A model generated the notes under the pieces. The model saw only the letters and a program-made list of their open reading frames with translations. It was not told where the DNA came from and made no database searches. A stretch of 10,836 bases of DNA from Candidatus Woesearchaeota archaeon (GTDB taxonomy: Archaea; Nanobdellota; Nanobdellia; Woesearchaeales; DSVV01). Numbering within the stretch: the first letter of the stretch is position 1; every line of letters starts with the position of its first letter. Position numbers and translations under genes: made by a program. This document shows, piece after piece, positions 5,282 through 10,836 of this stretch. The stretch covers positions 1 through 10,836 of the forward strand of contig JACQSP010000045.1 in the NCBI GenBank assembly GCA_016205905.1, given 5' to 3'.

Positions 5282-6328
5282 CTAACTAAATCTTCGCCTA
5301 ATTTCCATAGCTCTTTCAGTATGTTGTGGGTATGTGCCAGGATAGGCAAATTCAATAGCTAATCTTGGAGCATTGCTAAAAATGGTTTGAAGCATTCCAT
5401 TAAGTTGACTAAATCTAAATTCTTCTGTTTGCATTTCTCTTGGTGTTTTTCCTAATCTATTTGTTAAATTACAAATACTTTCACTAATCTCCTCTGCTGA
5501 CAGTTGACCTTTCCACTTACTTATTTGGTTAATCTCTTCGGGTCTAATTGATGGCTCCACATCTTGAAGAAGAGATCGTAAATTAAGACCATAAGATGTG
5601 CATAAGAAACTTTGAAGCCGATACTTTAAAAAAGTTCTTTGTTTGTCATTTCTTGCAGCAAATTCTTTAGGTGTAACACCCAATACGCTCAGCAATGATT
5701 TAAAATATTTTTGTAGCCTTTCTTTACCTCCTTTTTTTGGAGAAAGATAGCCACTTGGGAAAAGTTTTCTAGCTCCAGTTAATACATGCGCATAAATCAT
5801 CATCTCTTCATCATCTAAGTCCATAGCAGTAACTACTTTCACTCTATCCTTTGTATCTGTAGGAAGTGGTGAAGATAAATCTAAGTCGTAAACATCATTG
5901 CATTTTTGCACTAAATAGTCCAAAGCATCAGATTCTCTCGACGAAAACTCTTGCCGAATACAATAGAGAATGTCATCTATCTGTTCTAACCGTTCCGGAA
6001 CAGTTTCTCTTGTTGGCAGAAGATCAACAATAGGTACTAACTCATCATGTTTATGGACAAGATAAGTTTGCTTTACCCTATGCCGCATTTTTTTCATTTC
6101 TCCCAAAACAGCATAACGAATTGCTGCGTTAACATACGCTTTCACACCAAGCTTTTCTGGTCTTTTTGAAGATATATTAAAAACTGCTATTCTTCCAGCT
6201 TGCTCTAAGTCTGCACAATCAACGTCAGTCCGTTGTTGACCAGCAATATACATACAATAATAAAGACGAGCAGTTTTAAGAATAGTTGAACTATAATCAT
6301 TAATTGCTTGATTTATTTGTAATACCAT
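5282..6328 (-). CDS. Sigma-70 region-2-like protein with repeated C-terminal domain
   Basis: This is a 348-residue protein. Residues about 14-87 resemble sigma-70 region 2: two helices around LKTARLYYCMYIA, then DCADLEQAGRIAVFNI, then the RGVKF-STYA-like stretch KLGVKAYVNAAIRYAVLGEM followed by KKMRHRVKQ. The DLxQxGxIA core and the aromatic/basic last helix are the clearest signs. Residues 110-145 (PERLEQIDDILYCI...SSRESDALDYL) could correspond to a region 3/4-like helical part. The C-terminal third holds two related segments, about 202-260 and 275-332, each with a helix, then V/K-TPKEF or K-TPREM, then a helix pair. The last ends in AIEFAYPGTY and resembles homing-endonuclease-associated (HNR-type) DNA-binding repeats. 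ATG 6328 follows a TATA-like element. In an archaeon, which lacks the bacterial RNA polymerase partner, its target is unknown. The family call is by eye. Confidence 0.6.
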   Translation of the reverse strand: MVLQINQAINDYSSTILKTARLYYCMYIAGQQRTDVDCADLEQAGRIAVFNISSKRPEKLGVKAYVNAAIRYAVLGEMKKMRHRVKQTYLVHKHDELVPIVDLLPTRETVPERLEQIDDILYCIRQEFSSRESDALDYLVQKCNDVYDLDLSSPLPTDTKDRVKVVTAMDLDDEEMMIYAHVLTGARKLFPSGYLSPKKGGKERLQKYFKSLLSVLGVTPKEFAARNDKQRTFLKYRLQSFLCTSYGLNLRSLLQDVEPSIRPEEINQISKWKGQLSAEEISESICNLTNRLGKTPREMQTEEFRFSQLNGMLQTIFSNAPRLAIEFAYPGTYPQHTERAMEIRRRFS

Positions 6329-6356
6329 TTTAACTATGTGTCTAAACTCAATTGTA

Positions 6357-6370
6357 ACTATTATATTAGT
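6357..6370 (-). promoter_or_regulatory. Possible TATA box of the sigma-like gene
   Basis: On the minus strand ACTAATATAATAGT is centred about 36 nt before the ATG at 6328, giving a predicted leader of about 10 nt. There is no good Shine-Dalgarno. The 84-bp gap and this element suggest the gene has its own promoter rather than depending only on read-through from the metalloprotease gene. Confidence 0.35.
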
Positions 6371-6412
6371 TTATTCATTTTTTACTCTCTTTGTCTAGTT
6401 CAAGCACACAAC

Positions 6413-7279
6413 TTATTGAGTATAAGGCCTTATCGAGTGTGTAGGTCTTGTGTCTTCATGCTGTTGCTTACCATACGCGTTTCTTAGTGCACCAACTATT
6501 TGTTCATACGTCTCTTTAAAATTGGTAATAGCTTGTTTTACCATAATTGGATTCTTAAATCTTACACGTTTAGATTTTCCATGTGGTATAAATTCTAAGC
6601 GAGAGCCAGTTAAAGAATGGTTAAGCGAATTTATTCCCTCTAAATACTGCTCAGGTGAAACATTAGAATTATATTGTGATGGTATCTCCATAAATTCTCC
6701 TTTCATAAACCAATTTAAACAGTCTACAAATCGTCTGGATAAAGAATCAGCCATACTAGGATAAACTTCTGATACTAATCTGCAAGTTAATGCAAGCATA
6801 AGTTTTGTTTGAGCTGATGCAGGTGCTGCAACTCCACCAACCATAACTACACCCATAAATTGTCCTCTTAAATCATAATCTCTTAAGTCCTTGCAAGCAA
6901 AAACATAATCTTCTCCAAATTGCCTATTTATCTCTGTCTCAATAAGGTAATCATTAAACATATTCTTTAAGTGGTATAAATATTCTTCAAGACCTTTATC
7001 TTTTTGCTCTACAGAGAAGGTTCTTCCAGTTTCCTCTAACCAGATATGTAAAAATTCATGCAAGCCAAGATAATCTACATAATGTTTTCCAATTACTTTT
7101 ATTTTATAACCTTTGCTTGTTTTATAAAGACTTCCTATACCCCTAAGACCGAGAAAACCATCCAAATTTTCTACATCTATATCTACTTTTTCCAGTCCGT
7201 AATGTTTTTGTAATACACTAATCTTTCCTTCAAGAGTTTGCTGTGCGTGATATTCTTGTGATAATTGCATATTTTGCAT
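6413..7279 (-). CDS. HExxH zinc metalloprotease-like protein
   Basis: This is a 288-residue protein with the zinc-binding active site GLHEFLHIWLEE (H74, E75, H78, counted from the chosen start). It is followed by NMFNDYLIETEI (N109, D110, E114), where a third ligand would be expected; the N-x-x-x-D/IE pattern recalls the putative metallopeptidases of the DUF2201 type. The rest is mostly helical, with a basic stretch near HGKSKRVRFKNP. No signal peptide or membrane span, so it should act in the cytosol. The start is set at ATG 7279 because TTTATAAA (7302-7309) is centred 26.5 nt upstream, implying leaderless transcription. The longer GTG reading from 7327 would run through that TATA box. It lies between elp3 and the sigma-like gene on the same strand. 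Processing of a regulator (as for ImmA/IrrE-type proteases) is a possibility suggested only by the neighbour. The exact family is not recognised. Confidence 0.7.
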   Translation of the reverse strand: MQNMQLSQEYHAQQTLEGKISVLQKHYGLEKVDIDVENLDGFLGLRGIGSLYKTSKGYKIKVIGKHYVDYLGLHEFLHIWLEETGRTFSVEQKDKGLEEYLYHLKNMFNDYLIETEINRQFGEDYVFACKDLRDYDLRGQFMGVVMVGGVAAPASAQTKLMLALTCRLVSEVYPSMADSLSRRFVDCLNWFMKGEFMEIPSQYNSNVSPEQYLEGINSLNHSLTGSRLEFIPHGKSKRVRFKNPIMVKQAITNFKETYEQIVGALRNAYGKQQHEDTRPTHSIRPYTQ

Positions 7280-7301
7280 GGTGTAAAGAAGAAGTGAGGA
7301 G

Positions 7302-7309
7302 TTTATAAA
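7302..7309 (-). promoter_or_regulatory. TATA box of the metalloprotease gene
   Basis: TTTATAAA is centred 26.5 nt from the A of the ATG at 7279, the spacing of an archaeal TATA box to a leaderless start. No Shine-Dalgarno precedes that ATG. This decides the start over the in-frame GTG at 7327. Confidence 0.65.
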
Positions 7310-7323
7310 TCTTTTTATTTTAA

Positions 7324-7337
7324 TCACTTGAAAGTGA
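7324..7337 (-). other. Short inverted repeat 3 nt after the elp3 stop codon
   Basis: TCACTT/AAGTGA with two unpaired bases forms a compact 6-bp hairpin directly after the elp3 stop (7341-7343). It could help end or protect the elp3 transcript, but no U-tract follows it in the minus direction. Confidence 0.3.
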
Positions 7338-7340
7338 AGA

Positions 7341-9251
7341 TTATAACTTTTTCACCATATACACTCCTTCCAGCTTATAACCTGACCTTTTATAATATTC
7401 TCTCGTGCCTATGGCAGAAATGACAATCATTTTGTTTTTCCCTTGAGTTTTTGCGATGGATTCAGCTTTTTCTAACAATTTCTTTCCCAAGCCCTTGTGC
7501 TGCGTCGGCATATGCTGTGCCGTTACTTCTGTTAATTCTGAATTTTTGCCAATCTCAACTGCTTCGCCGAATACATGCAGTTCTCTTATCAATGCAGAAT
7601 CTTTGGTTATTTCTTTTCTTAATTGTTTCGATGGATTAGATTTTTTTAATGATTTATATTGTCTAAGTGATTCTGATGGAAAACGCAGACGACAAAAACC
7701 AAGAAGTATATCCTGCTCAACATCTTCAAAACTGATAAAGAATTCTTTGCCTTTGCTTGCGCTGTATTCTTTTACAATTAATTTAATTTTTTTTGGAATT
7801 TTTTCATATTTTTTAAAGACATGGCCGACTTCTCTGCATCTTATGCATCTGCATCTTATTCCTTTTTTGCTTCCATTTTCGCTCTTTTTTTCGCTCATAA
7901 GCTTCTCGACATACTGCCTTAAATTAGTTCTGTCAACGCCTGCCTCTGTCAAATATGTGGGAATATCTCTTTGCACTCTCATAATCCTGACATAAGTTGG
8001 CACATATTTCTTGAATTCTGCAATTAGTCTTGCAGCAGATTCTGTTGTTATCGGCTTAAATCTTCCCTGCTTCCATTCTTCATACAATTTTGTGCCTTTC
8101 ATGACCATGCAAGGATAGATTTTCAGCATATCTGGCCTGTAATTCTCGTCTTTAAACAAAGTTTTTAATGAGTTCAGATCTTTGAGATAATTCACACCAG
8201 GCAGTCCAGGCATCATATGATAATTTATCTTAAACCCTAAATCCTTGAGGAGTTTTGTTGCAGCAATTGATTCCTTTGTTGTGTGCCCGCGGTTTATTTT
8301 CTTTAAAACATCGTCGTAAACTGTCTGCACACCTAGCTCAACCCTTGTTGCCCCTAATCTGAGCATTTCATTTGCATCTTTTAATGAAACACAATCAGGT
8401 CTTGTTTCAATGGTTAAGCCAACACATCTGATTTTTGCATTTTCGTTTTTTCTTTGTTCTGCTTTTAAAGAAGGCCTGCCATTTTTCTTAAGCACTAATA
8501 GCTTTTTCTGTATGGCTTTTGTTCTTTCCTCGTCGCCAATATCGCCTGGAAGAAGAAAGAAGGCTTTGAATTCAATTAATTTGAACTTTCCTTTTTTGTC
8601 AAAAAACATCCCGCTGAAATCATTCAACGCCTTGAATGCATACAAAATAAACTCTTCACAATATTTCTTCGGCATTGCAGTAAATGTTCCGCCCATGATT
8701 ATTAATTCAATCTTGTCAAAATTATGGCCAAGAACAACATACTGCTCAAGCCTGTTCATTGTCTCAAGATAGCTGTCAAACTTGTTTCTTATCCCTCTCA
8801 TTGTCGACGGCTCTCTGCCTGTGTATGACTGAGGAACATCTCCAAATTCGCTGTTTGGCCCGCCTGGGCAGAAGATGCAGGGACCGACTGCTTTAAAGTT
8901 TGAAGGCCTGACAGCTTGACAGCTTGAAAGTGCTGATGGTTTTTTCTCTTTCAAACTTTCAAGCTTTCTAACTTTCAAACTTTTTTTAGCATGCGGGCAA
9001 GGATATGGTTTTGTCATTAATGCAACAACACTTACTCCTGAAATTGTTCGTGTTGGCTTTACTTGCAGATATTTTAGTTTAGGCAGGTCTTTTTCGTCTG
9101 CATTTAAAAAAATCTGAATATTTGTAGGAATATCTCTAACATTATACTTTTTGCATAGATCCATCTTTAGCCTGTTGACTGCCTTCTCAGGCAAAGGATG
9201 TTGTCTCAGGATGGATATTAACTCTTTGAAGTATGCTTTATTTGTGGTCAT
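7341..9251 (-). CDS. elp3: Elp3: tRNA uridine-34 carboxymethylating radical SAM/GNAT enzyme
   Basis: This is a 636-residue archaeal Elp3. It uses S-adenosylmethionine and acetyl-CoA to place carboxymethyl groups on C5 of wobble uridine 34 in tRNAs. The radical SAM domain (about 70-420) carries the cluster cysteines C85 (KPYPCPHA), C125 and C128 (GPCIFCPGGPNSEFGDVPQS), the YTGREPSTMRGIRNKFD motif, and GLTIETRPD. A zinc-type site CRCIRCREVGH (467-477) precedes the GNAT domain (about 480-636), which has RELHVFGEAV, the acetyl-CoA loop TQHKGLGKKLLEKAE and IGTREYYKRSGY. About 35 residues (88-122) are inserted between the first and second cluster cysteines and are encoded by 8-bp repeats in a palindrome. 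Archaeal Elp3 normally has C-x4-C-x2-C and eukaryotic Elp3 C-x9-C-x2-C. The frame stays open, so the enzyme may still work. The start ATG 9251 lies 27.5 nt from a TTTATAAA box and is leaderless. Confidence 0.95.
   Translation of the reverse strand: MTTNKAYFKELISILRQHPLPEKAVNRLKMDLCKKYNVRDIPTNIQIFLNADEKDLPKLKYLQVKPTRTISGVSVVALMTKPYPCPHAKKSLKVRKLESLKEKKPSALSSCQAVRPSNFKAVGPCIFCPGGPNSEFGDVPQSYTGREPSTMRGIRNKFDSYLETMNRLEQYVVLGHNFDKIELIIMGGTFTAMPKKYCEEFILYAFKALNDFSGMFFDKKGKFKLIEFKAFFLLPGDIGDEERTKAIQKKLLVLKKNGRPSLKAEQRKNENAKIRCVGLTIETRPDCVSLKDANEMLRLGATRVELGVQTVYDDVLKKINRGHTTKESIAATKLLKDLGFKINYHMMPGLPGVNYLKDLNSLKTLFKDENYRPDMLKIYPCMVMKGTKLYEEWKQGRFKPITTESAARLIAEFKKYVPTYVRIMRVQRDIPTYLTEAGVDRTNLRQYVEKLMSEKKSENGSKKGIRCRCIRCREVGHVFKKYEKIPKKIKLIVKEYSASKGKEFFISFEDVEQDILLGFCRLRFPSESLRQYKSLKKSNPSKQLRKEITKDSALIRELHVFGEAVEIGKNSELTEVTAQHMPTQHKGLGKKLLEKAESIAKTQGKNKMIVISAIGTREYYKRSGYKLEGVYMVKKL
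8891..8987. repeat. Palindromic 8-bp repeat element inserted in elp3
   Basis: Four 8-bp units of consensus YTTGAMAG (8899-8930: TTTGAAGG, CCTGACAG, CTTGACAG, CTTGAAAG) face four reverse-complement units (8948-8979: CTTTCAAA, CTTTCAAG, CTTTCTAA, CTTTCAAA) across a 17-nt spacer. Degenerate flanking units are CTTTAAAG (8891-8898) and CTTTTTTT (8980-8987). The arms match at 25 of 32 positions, and AGCTTGAAAG/CTTTCAAGCT pair perfectly over 10 bp. It lies wholly within elp3 and adds codons without a stop, in the cluster-binding loop. It resembles protein-inserted palindromic elements such as those known in Rickettsia, though no homology is claimed. Confidence 0.85.
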
Positions 9252-9274
9252 ATGTGCAAAAGATGAAACATGAG

Positions 9275-9321
9275 TTTATAAATTTAATCAGGTAAAAAAG
9301 CTATTCCAAAAACTTTATAAA
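9275..9321. promoter_or_regulatory. Divergent TATA boxes between elp3 and the orphan gene
   Basis: Two TTTATAAA boxes sit back to back in a 92-bp gap: 9275-9282, centred 27.5 nt from the elp3 ATG (minus strand), and 9314-9321, centred 26.5 nt from the ATG at 9344 (plus strand). Neither gene has a Shine-Dalgarno, so both transcripts are predicted to be leaderless. Purine-rich bases upstream of each box could serve as BRE elements. Confidence 0.7.
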
Positions 9322-9343
9322 AAAACTAAAAACACATGTATCA

Positions 9344-9901
9344 ATGGCGAAAAAATCAGATACAAAGAAAAAATTAGTTCAACCTGTTTCACAAACTGAT
9401 TTAGCTTATGTATCTTTTGATGAGTTTGGCAATCTAATATTTCTTCCTAAATCAGTTAGTGGATTAGATGAAGGAACAGAAGAATCAAGTTATGAAAATT
9501 ATGGTGCATCACATATATTTGGAACTGGAGAGTTGGATGAGCAGCAGAGCGATGAAATGGATGAGACTGATGATCAGGATGATGATAAAACACCTGATGT
9601 GGAAGTAACTCCTGAAGGATTGGTTGCTCTTGTAAAAAAAGGCGCCTTTGTTTTTTATCGCTGTAAAGTTTGTGAAGCATTAAATGTTGGTAAAACCGTT
9701 TATGCCGGAGGCACATACAACCTAAATTTAGTAAGATCTCATTATCATATTTTACCTTTTCAACTCAAGCCAAAACTTGTTATTCTTGAGGTATATTTAT
9801 CCAGAGAATGTATGTTTGAAGCAAATGGCAGAACTGTGTGTTTTACTTCTGAATATCAATCTTTAGAATTAGCCAGATGCCCAAAAGTAAGAAGAGAATG
9901 A
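9344..9901 (+). CDS. Hypothetical protein with acidic tract and CxxC motif
   Basis: This 185-residue protein is not recognised. The basic N terminus (AKKSDTKKK) is followed by a segment with FDEFGNLIFLP (25-35), then a strongly acidic, probably disordered tract (about 63-86, rich in D, E and Q). A compact C-terminal part (about 90-185) has C107 and C110 (YRCKVCEAL), H133 and H135 (SHYH), C156, C166 and C179. The CxxC plus later Cys/His residues could form a zinc site, but no known finger spacing is seen. No signal peptide or membrane segment. The ATG is supported by a TATA box at leaderless spacing. It is divergent from elp3, so co-regulation is possible. The acidic tract might mimic nucleic acid or bind basic proteins; this is speculation. 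Confidence 0.75.
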   Translation: MAKKSDTKKKLVQPVSQTDLAYVSFDEFGNLIFLPKSVSGLDEGTEESSYENYGASHIFGTGELDEQQSDEMDETDDQDDDKTPDVEVTPEGLVALVKKGAFVFYRCKVCEALNVGKTVYAGGTYNLNLVRSHYHILPFQLKPKLVILEVYLSRECMFEANGRTVCFTSEYQSLELARCPKVRRE

Positions 9902-10070
9902 TTGTTTTCCAGAACCTTTTCTATGCTTTATTGCAGATTTATTGAATTTATGTACTAATTAAGCTCAATATAGTTCTATAAACTATCTTGAAAATATTCC
10001 GTTTCTCGTCGGAAAATTTGCGGAAACTTCAGCGATAGCTTTATTAATATGTTTTACCTATATCTCTTGA

Positions 10071-10078
10071 TTATACTC
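10071..10078 (+). promoter_or_regulatory. Possible TATA box for the ORF6N unit
   Basis: TTATACTC lies about 26 nt before the ATG of the 17-codon frame at 10100, matching the spacing seen at the leaderless genes in this window. The match to the TATA consensus is moderate. Confidence 0.35.
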
Positions 10079-10099
10079 AAATACAAACTAACACAAAAA

Positions 10100-10153
10100 A
10101 TGAAAAATATCGGAAAATTTGCGGAATCAGAAAACACTGAACTTAAGGTGTAA
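10100..10153 (+). CDS. Possible 17-residue leader ORF or gene relic upstream of ORF6N gene
   Basis: The frame encodes MKNIGKFAESENTELKV. A TATA-like element is at leaderless distance. Its stop codon lies between the Shine-Dalgarno (AAGGTG, 10145-10150) and ATG of the ORF6N gene, so the two could be translationally coupled. The ESENTELK stretch resembles the start of AlbA_2 (AAA_4)-domain regulators, so it could instead be the 5' stub of a lost gene. No direct proof that it is translated. Confidence 0.3.
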   Translation: MKNIGKFAESENTELKV

Positions 10154-10156
10154 AAA

Positions 10157-10836
10157 ATGACAAACAATATGTTAATTTTAAACACAGAAAAAATTAAGAG
10201 CCGGATTCATGCATTAAGGGGTATGCAAGTGATGCTTGATGCAGATCTTGCAGAATTGTATAAGGTAGAAACAAAGGTATTAAATCAAGCGGTTAAGAGA
10301 AATATTGAACGATTTCCAAAAGAATTCATGTTTCAATTAACTGATTCTGAATTTGATTCTTTAAGGTCACAATTTGTGACCTTAAACAAAGGACGTGGAA
10401 CTCACAAAAAATATTTGCCTTATGCGTTCACAGAGCAAGGTGTTGCTATGCTTTCAGGAGTTTTAAAAAGTAAGACTGCTGTGGGAATAAGTATTCAAAT
10501 AATGAAAGCATTTGTCGCTATGAGGCAATTTATCTCTTCAAATGCTCAGATGTTCCAAAGATTGAATGTTGTTGAGAGAAAACAGATCGAACATGATAAA
10601 AAATTCGATGAGATATTTGATGCCATACAAAATAGGGGCATAAAGCCAGAAAAAGGCATATTTTTTGATGGACATATATTTGATTCATATAAATTTGTTT
10701 CAGACATCATTAGGTCAGCTGACAAATCCATTGTTCTCATTGACAATTATATCGATGATTCTGTCTTAACTTTATTTAGCAAGAGAACTAAAAATGTGCA
10801 AGTAATAATATTTACTAAAGAGATTTCTAAACAATT
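10157..10836 (+). CDS. ORF6N domain-containing protein (3' end beyond window)
   Basis: The first 226 residues are visible and no stop occurs before the edge. The N-terminal ORF6N domain (about 12-97) is a DNA-binding module common in phage and mobile-element proteins. It is shown by MQVMLDADLAELYKVETKVL, NQAVKRNIERFPKEFMFQLT and KKYLPYAFTEQGVAMLSGVL. A helical or coiled linker (about 125-160) follows, then the C-terminal domain typical of this family (GIFFDGHIFDSYKFVSDII, SIVLIDNYIDDSVLTLFSKR), which resembles a phospholipase-D-like fold. The ATG at 10157 is supported by AAGGTG. The family is widespread in bacteria and small-genome archaea and is likely acquired horizontally. Its role (antirepressor, defence or element maintenance) is not settled. 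The 25-bp palindrome inside the coding region is odd. Confidence 0.9.
   Translation, partial: MTNNMLILNTEKIKSRIHALRGMQVMLDADLAELYKVETKVLNQAVKRNIERFPKEFMFQLTDSEFDSLRSQFVTLNKGRGTHKKYLPYAFTEQGVAMLSGVLKSKTAVGISIQIMKAFVAMRQFISSNAQMFQRLNVVERKQIEHDKKFDEIFDAIQNRGIKPEKGIFFDGHIFDSYKFVSDIIRSADKSIVLIDNYIDDSVLTLFSKRTKNVQVIIFTKEISKQ
10361..10385. repeat. 25-bp perfect palindrome inside the ORF6N coding region
   Basis: TTAAGGTCACAA (10361-10372) and TTGTGACCTTAA (10374-10385) are exact reverse complements around a single T. The encoded residues are LRSQFVTL, just before the conserved KKYLPYAFTEQG. Its perfection, in a coding sequence, is unlikely to be required by the protein alone. Confidence 0.85.

Larger units (their letters stand above)
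9902..10156. other. Intergenic region with 17-bp direct repeats and CGGAA motifs
   Basis: TCGGAAAATTTGCGGAA occurs twice (10009-10025 and 10110-10126), 101 bp apart. Each copy holds two CGGAA motifs 11 bp apart, about one helical turn, and an inverted TTCCG lies at 9997-10001, forming a 5-bp hairpin with 10010-10014. The arrangement suggests a protein-binding site or the remnant of a short duplication. Both copies read GKFAE in their open frames. The first copy lies in an open stretch from 9963 that has no start codon. Confidence 0.5.

Noticed and set aside
5163..5285. Small plus-strand gene (40 codons from ATG 5163, or 61 from TTG 5100)
   Set aside because: No Shine-Dalgarno, no recognisable domain, the TTG version begins inside the abiE promoter region, and it overlaps the end of the sigma-like gene.
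7280..7327. Longer metalloprotease start at GTG 7327
   Set aside because: This extension would contain the TATA box at 7302-7309 that is correctly spaced for the ATG at 7279, and no Shine-Dalgarno precedes the GTG.
7451..8772. Plus-strand open frames opposite elp3
   Set aside because: Antisense shadows of elp3; no start signals and low-complexity translations.
8885..8988. Intein or frameshift in elp3
   Set aside because: The insert is far too short for an intein, lacks splicing motifs, and the reading frame is continuous on both sides.

Overview
The window looks like a chromosomal segment of an AT-rich archaeon, most likely a DPANN member close to Woesearchaeota/Pacearchaeota. Three lines of evidence support this. 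First, several genes (elp3, the HEFLH metalloprotease gene, and the orphan gene at 9344) have a TTTATAAA box centred 26-28 nt before the start codon and no Shine-Dalgarno, which is the signature of archaeal leaderless transcription. Second, other genes use the archaeal-type Shine-Dalgarno GGTGA. Third, there is a full radical SAM/GNAT Elp3. The phylum assignment is inference; no rRNA or ribosomal protein gene is present.

Layout. 1-229: an array of four adjacent long-stem inverted repeats with different stems and partly similar loops, ending in a TATA/SD start region. 230-808: flavodoxin-fold NAD(P)H:quinone oxidoreductase-like protein. 809-1053: non-coding, with several interlocking inverted repeats. 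1054-1955: hemerythrin-like protein plus a small cupin, overlapping or nearly so. 1960-3468 (-): M17 leucyl aminopeptidase, convergent with the cupin. 3469-3584: short AT-rich degenerate repeats. 3585-5059 (-): a complete type IV toxin-antitoxin pair, AbiEi antitoxin followed by AbiEii nucleotidyltransferase toxin, with a 21-bp tandem duplication at their junction and a 20-bp palindrome upstream. 5282-6328 (-): sigma-70 region-2-like protein with a repeated C-terminal domain. 6413-7279 (-): HExxH metalloprotease-like protein. 7341-9251 (-): Elp3 carrying a palindromic, 8-bp-repeat in-frame insertion inside its 4Fe-4S cysteine loop. 9344-9901 (+): divergent orphan protein with an acidic tract and CxxC. 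9902-10156: direct repeats and a possible 17-codon leader ORF. 10157-end (+): ORF6N-domain protein cut by the window edge.

How the genes fit together. The left block (quinone reductase, hemerythrin, cupin) suggests oxygen/redox handling. LAP and Elp3 are housekeeping genes (peptide turnover; wobble-uridine tRNA modification). Inserted among them are accessory modules: AbiE, the sigma-like plus metalloprotease pair, and the ORF6N gene. The points most worth a second look are the hairpin array at 11-195, the insertion in the Elp3 cluster loop, and a sigma-like factor lying beside a metalloprotease gene in an apparently archaeal genome.
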